From NCBI RefSeq assembly GCF_042767895.1, contig NC_091590.1, forward strand, positions 1,182,051 to 1,246,050: DNA of 64,000 nucleotides. Reading direction: 5' to 3'. Positions 63,254 to 64,000 of this stretch are shown piece after piece (position 1 is the first letter of the stretch; each line of letters opens with the position of its first letter). The notes below the pieces were generated by a model that worked only from the letters and a program-made list of their open reading frames with translations, searched no databases and was not told the origin of the DNA. The stretch comes from Penaeus vannamei (lineage: Eukaryota > Arthropoda > Malacostraca > Decapoda > Penaeidae). Made by a program: the position numbers and the translations under genes.

Positions 63254-63257
63254 TTAA

Positions 63258-63440
63258 TCCTTCACCCCAACCCTTCCATTCCCAGGCGTTACCGAGAGGC
63301 ACTTCACAGCCTGCTCAGGGAGGATGTCACCATTTTGCCTTCTGACAGGCCTAGGACCTGTTAGATGACGCCTCCACCTATGCCCCCCTGACCAGTGACC
63401 CTTGGGAATGAATTGCTGCTACCTTCCACCATCGTCTAAG
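63258..63440 (+). pseudogene. PLE N-terminal copy, continuation after piggyBac
   Basis: TCCTTCACCCCAACCCTTCC continues the copy broken at 57351, through DVTILPSD and the same internal deletion to LLDDASTYAPL-like coding as at 36400 and 52780. Confidence 0.85.
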
Positions 63441-64000
63441 AGAGTTGATGGACAAGACCGATGGAGGGGAGAGATGTAGAGCACCTCACAAAGCCTGTGC
63501 CTACAGCTGTATCATAATAAACAGACAAGGTGTAGTAGATAGCTTTACATATCAAGGTGCTGACGCTGCCACGCATTTTGTTGAGAATCTGTCAAACAAA
63601 TGGGTGGACATGAAACTTTTAAGAAGACCAAAAGTGTGAGCTGTGCAACCAAAAATTCCCCACAAAAATACAGACACCACGACCATACTAAAGATCGGAT
63701 GAACTATATTGGTGCTTATTACGCTCACTGTAAGCTCCAGATGAAAAATCACAGCACAACAATCCCCTGTCTGGCTCTATCACTTCCCTCGGACTGATTC
63801 TGAAAGAAATGCAAGCTAACACAAAAATAAACATTCTTGTGAAACAAGGGCTTCGATATTACTCTAAAATTCCTCGATAGCTTGGCTTTTATTAACACAG
63901 GTCTGAGCTCTCTCGCCAAAACTGATAATGAAAGCAACTGCTCACTCACGTACTCCAAACATATCTTACGCCATTTGTCAGACAAAGCCCAGTCATTGCT
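63441..64000 (+). pseudogene. Family-B DNA polymerase fragment, copy 3 (runs off the window)
   Basis: Same region as 36490 and 52861: HKACAYSCIIINRQGVVDS, then in other frames RHHDHTKDRMNYIGAY and LRYYS. Deletions near 63775 and 63865 and a stop (ATAGC) at 63878 show it is also broken. The window ends before the PYEY block. Confidence 0.78.

Larger units (their letters stand above)
57352..63257 (+). mobile_element. piggyBac-family element in TTAA target
   Basis: TTAA occurs at both boundaries (57352-57355 and 63254-63257). Removing the interval with one TTAA restores the sequence seen uninterrupted at 36280-36310. The right end reads, inward, CCCAAATGCGCCGGGTCC, with the CCC start typical of piggyBac. 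The left end reads ATGTAAATACGTATTTTTAC and does not match it well, so the left terminus may be altered. Inside are promoter-like motifs, a broken transposase and a 2.5-kb minisatellite. Confidence 0.85.

Overview
The window looks like genomic DNA from a decapod crustacean, most probably a penaeid shrimp. It has spliced genes with GT-AG introns, extreme microsatellite and minisatellite density, Penelope-like elements with a GIY-YIG endonuclease, RTE-type LINEs and a piggyBac element. The organism is inferred from this repeat spectrum and not proven. No tRNA, rRNA, operon or CRISPR array was recognised.

Positions 1-15.9 kb (minus strand) hold the 3' part of one host gene, an animal haem peroxidase with a cysteine-rich VWC-like tail. 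I traced 15 coding exons by hand. All splice phases agree and give 686 residues before the stop. The distal His motif, Ca-binding loop, Arg/Glu pair, proximal His region and RGRDHG motif are present. The 5' exons with signal peptide are not in the part I could resolve. The introns are full of tandem repeats, and several contain copies of the neighbouring splice site.

Positions 16-26 kb hold decayed mobile elements: a Penelope-like element (PLE), an unrecognised element with long inverted termini encoding an acidic protein on the minus strand, and a nearly complete RTE LINE with one frameshift and two stops. A 500-N gap follows.

Positions 26-57 kb form a higher-order array. The order LINE 5' half, PLE C-terminal part, a small three-exon multicopy gene (here called S), a 240-bp hairpin element and PLE N-terminal part recurs, sometimes followed by a fragment of a family-B DNA polymerase. 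A second 500-N gap at 42002-42501 is flanked by two apparently identical 3.9-kb blocks, which most likely represent an unmerged contig overlap rather than a real duplication.

Positions 57.35-63.26 kb hold a piggyBac element inserted at TTAA into one PLE copy. The uninterrupted site survives in a paralogous copy at 36.29 kb. Its transposase is broken by frameshifts and stops but keeps all three catalytic Asp positions and the C-terminal zinc finger. The transposase frame then runs, after one TAG, through about 83 copies of a 30-bp minisatellite to a stop overlapping a polyadenylation signal. The last 0.7 kb returns to PLE and polymerase sequence and runs off the window.
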